In this document: piece by piece, positions 63,201 through 64,000 of the stretch
Layout of the letters: each line of letters begins with the position of its first letter
Position numbering within the stretch: position 1 is the stretch's first letter
Assembly (NCBI RefSeq): GCF_001522545.3
Contig: NC_031773.1
Span: 21,826,460 to 21,890,459, forward strand
From: Parus major
Lineage: Eukaryota; Chordata; Aves; Passeriformes; Paridae
DNA length: 64,000 nt
Reading direction: 5' to 3'
Translations under genes and position numbers: made by a program
Notes under the pieces: generated by a model
The model's input: only the letters and a program-made list of their open reading frames with translations
Told to the model about the DNA's origin: nothing
The model's database searches: none

Positions 63201-64000
63201 TTAGCCAGCTGGTGTCTTGGCATCATAGCAGACATGAATAAAATACATATTTCCTGTATTTTGCATTTTTAAGGAATGTCCAAAATCATGACAGAGGTGG
63301 GCTATAGTCCCCTTTTGTCCTGTTTAGATGGTGGCTGGAGAATCTGACAGCGTTTGGAAGACTGAAGGAGTCTCTGTTTCATTCCTGGACCTTAGAGGTC
63401 AAAGAGGAAAGCCACTGCCCAGGGAAGAGAGGGGTGGCAAGGCTAGCTGGTGTCTACAGCAAATAAAAGCTAAAATGAACAAATCCAAAAAATGAAATAG
63501 TGATGAAGATATTTAATTCTGAGTTATATGAAGAAAAAAGACATGAATTTTTATGTACTGACCTCTGCCATTGAAAATTATCCTTTACTTTTCTTGGTAG
63601 CTTAACTTAGAAGTGAGTGGGAGTTATACACCTGCTATATGTGAGAAAAGAGGGTGACCATAAAGCACCTCTCTTTAGAGGTACTTTTCAAATATTATCT
63701 GAGATGTAAAGTGCAACCCCACTTGTTCAAATGCTTAGCATGCTTGCAGATGTCTACAGTGCATTCCCTCTATTAGCTACTTAACAGAAATTGCACTGAA
63801 ACAACCCAATAAAGCTAAATATACAAAAATTTGGACTATTTAAGCCATAAGCAAAGATGAATGTACCAAAATTAGTCTCTTCCTAAATCTTCTATCTTTC
63901 CAAGTCTTTCAGAAGAACTGAGAGACATGTGGGGAGCACTGGTTGAGCCTCACTGCAAAAGTGACAACCCTAGCTAGTGTTACTCAGCATCCCAATGTAA
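60259..64000. other. AT-rich non-coding stretch, nothing recognised
   Basis: About 3.7 kb without a recognisable gene, RNA, transposon or notable repeat. The open frames are short and unrecognised. Confidence 0.6.

Noticed and set aside
1..64000. CRISPR array, operons, phage or bacterial mobile elements, tRNA or rRNA genes
   Set aside because: No regularly spaced direct repeats, no dense coding, no ribosome-binding-site pattern, and no tRNA or rRNA signature seen by eye. CR1 and LTR repeats together with CpG scarcity point to vertebrate nuclear DNA.

Overview
The window looks like non-coding vertebrate nuclear DNA, most probably from a bird. It is AT-rich, visibly poor in CpG, and has stop codons throughout all six frames. 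No long open frame reads as a recognisable host protein. The avian assignment rests on interspersed repeats that I recognise from memory: three 3' fragments of chicken-repeat-1 (CR1) LINEs, an older internal CR1 piece, a 41-bp CR1 tail, and a solo LTR of a family common in neoavian and passerine genomes. I cannot tell whether the window is intergenic or lies inside a very long intron.

Layout. Positions 76-372 hold a decayed CR1 ORF2 fragment on the minus strand. From 373 to 17408 there is no recognisable gene, only simple repeats, several inverted repeats and homeodomain-type motif clusters. Positions 17413-17982 hold a solo LTR on the minus strand, flanked by TGGT on both sides and containing the 41-bp CR1 3' tail. 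From 17987 to 29701 there is AT-rich single-copy-looking DNA with a degenerate tandem repeat (about 20103-20214) and a GC-richer island (about 21850-22440). Positions 29702-30284 hold a CR1 3' end on the plus strand, with the ORF2 C-terminus broken by one frameshift. From 30285 to 58256 nothing reads as a gene; there are three small GC-richer patches and a few palindromes. Positions 58257-58445 (internally deleted) and 59841-60258 (ORF2 C-terminus still open) are two separate CR1 3' ends on the minus strand. From 60259 to 64000 I see nothing assignable.

No genes working together can be described. The only coding relics are retrotransposon fragments. I found no tRNA, rRNA, CRISPR array, operon, phage or other obvious new system. 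The best leads are the nested LTR/CR1 insertion, two mutually exclusive perfect hairpins at 15113-15147, and candidate conserved regulatory cores near 3.9 kb and 50.6 kb that need a comparative alignment. Family assignments are from memory, without a database search.
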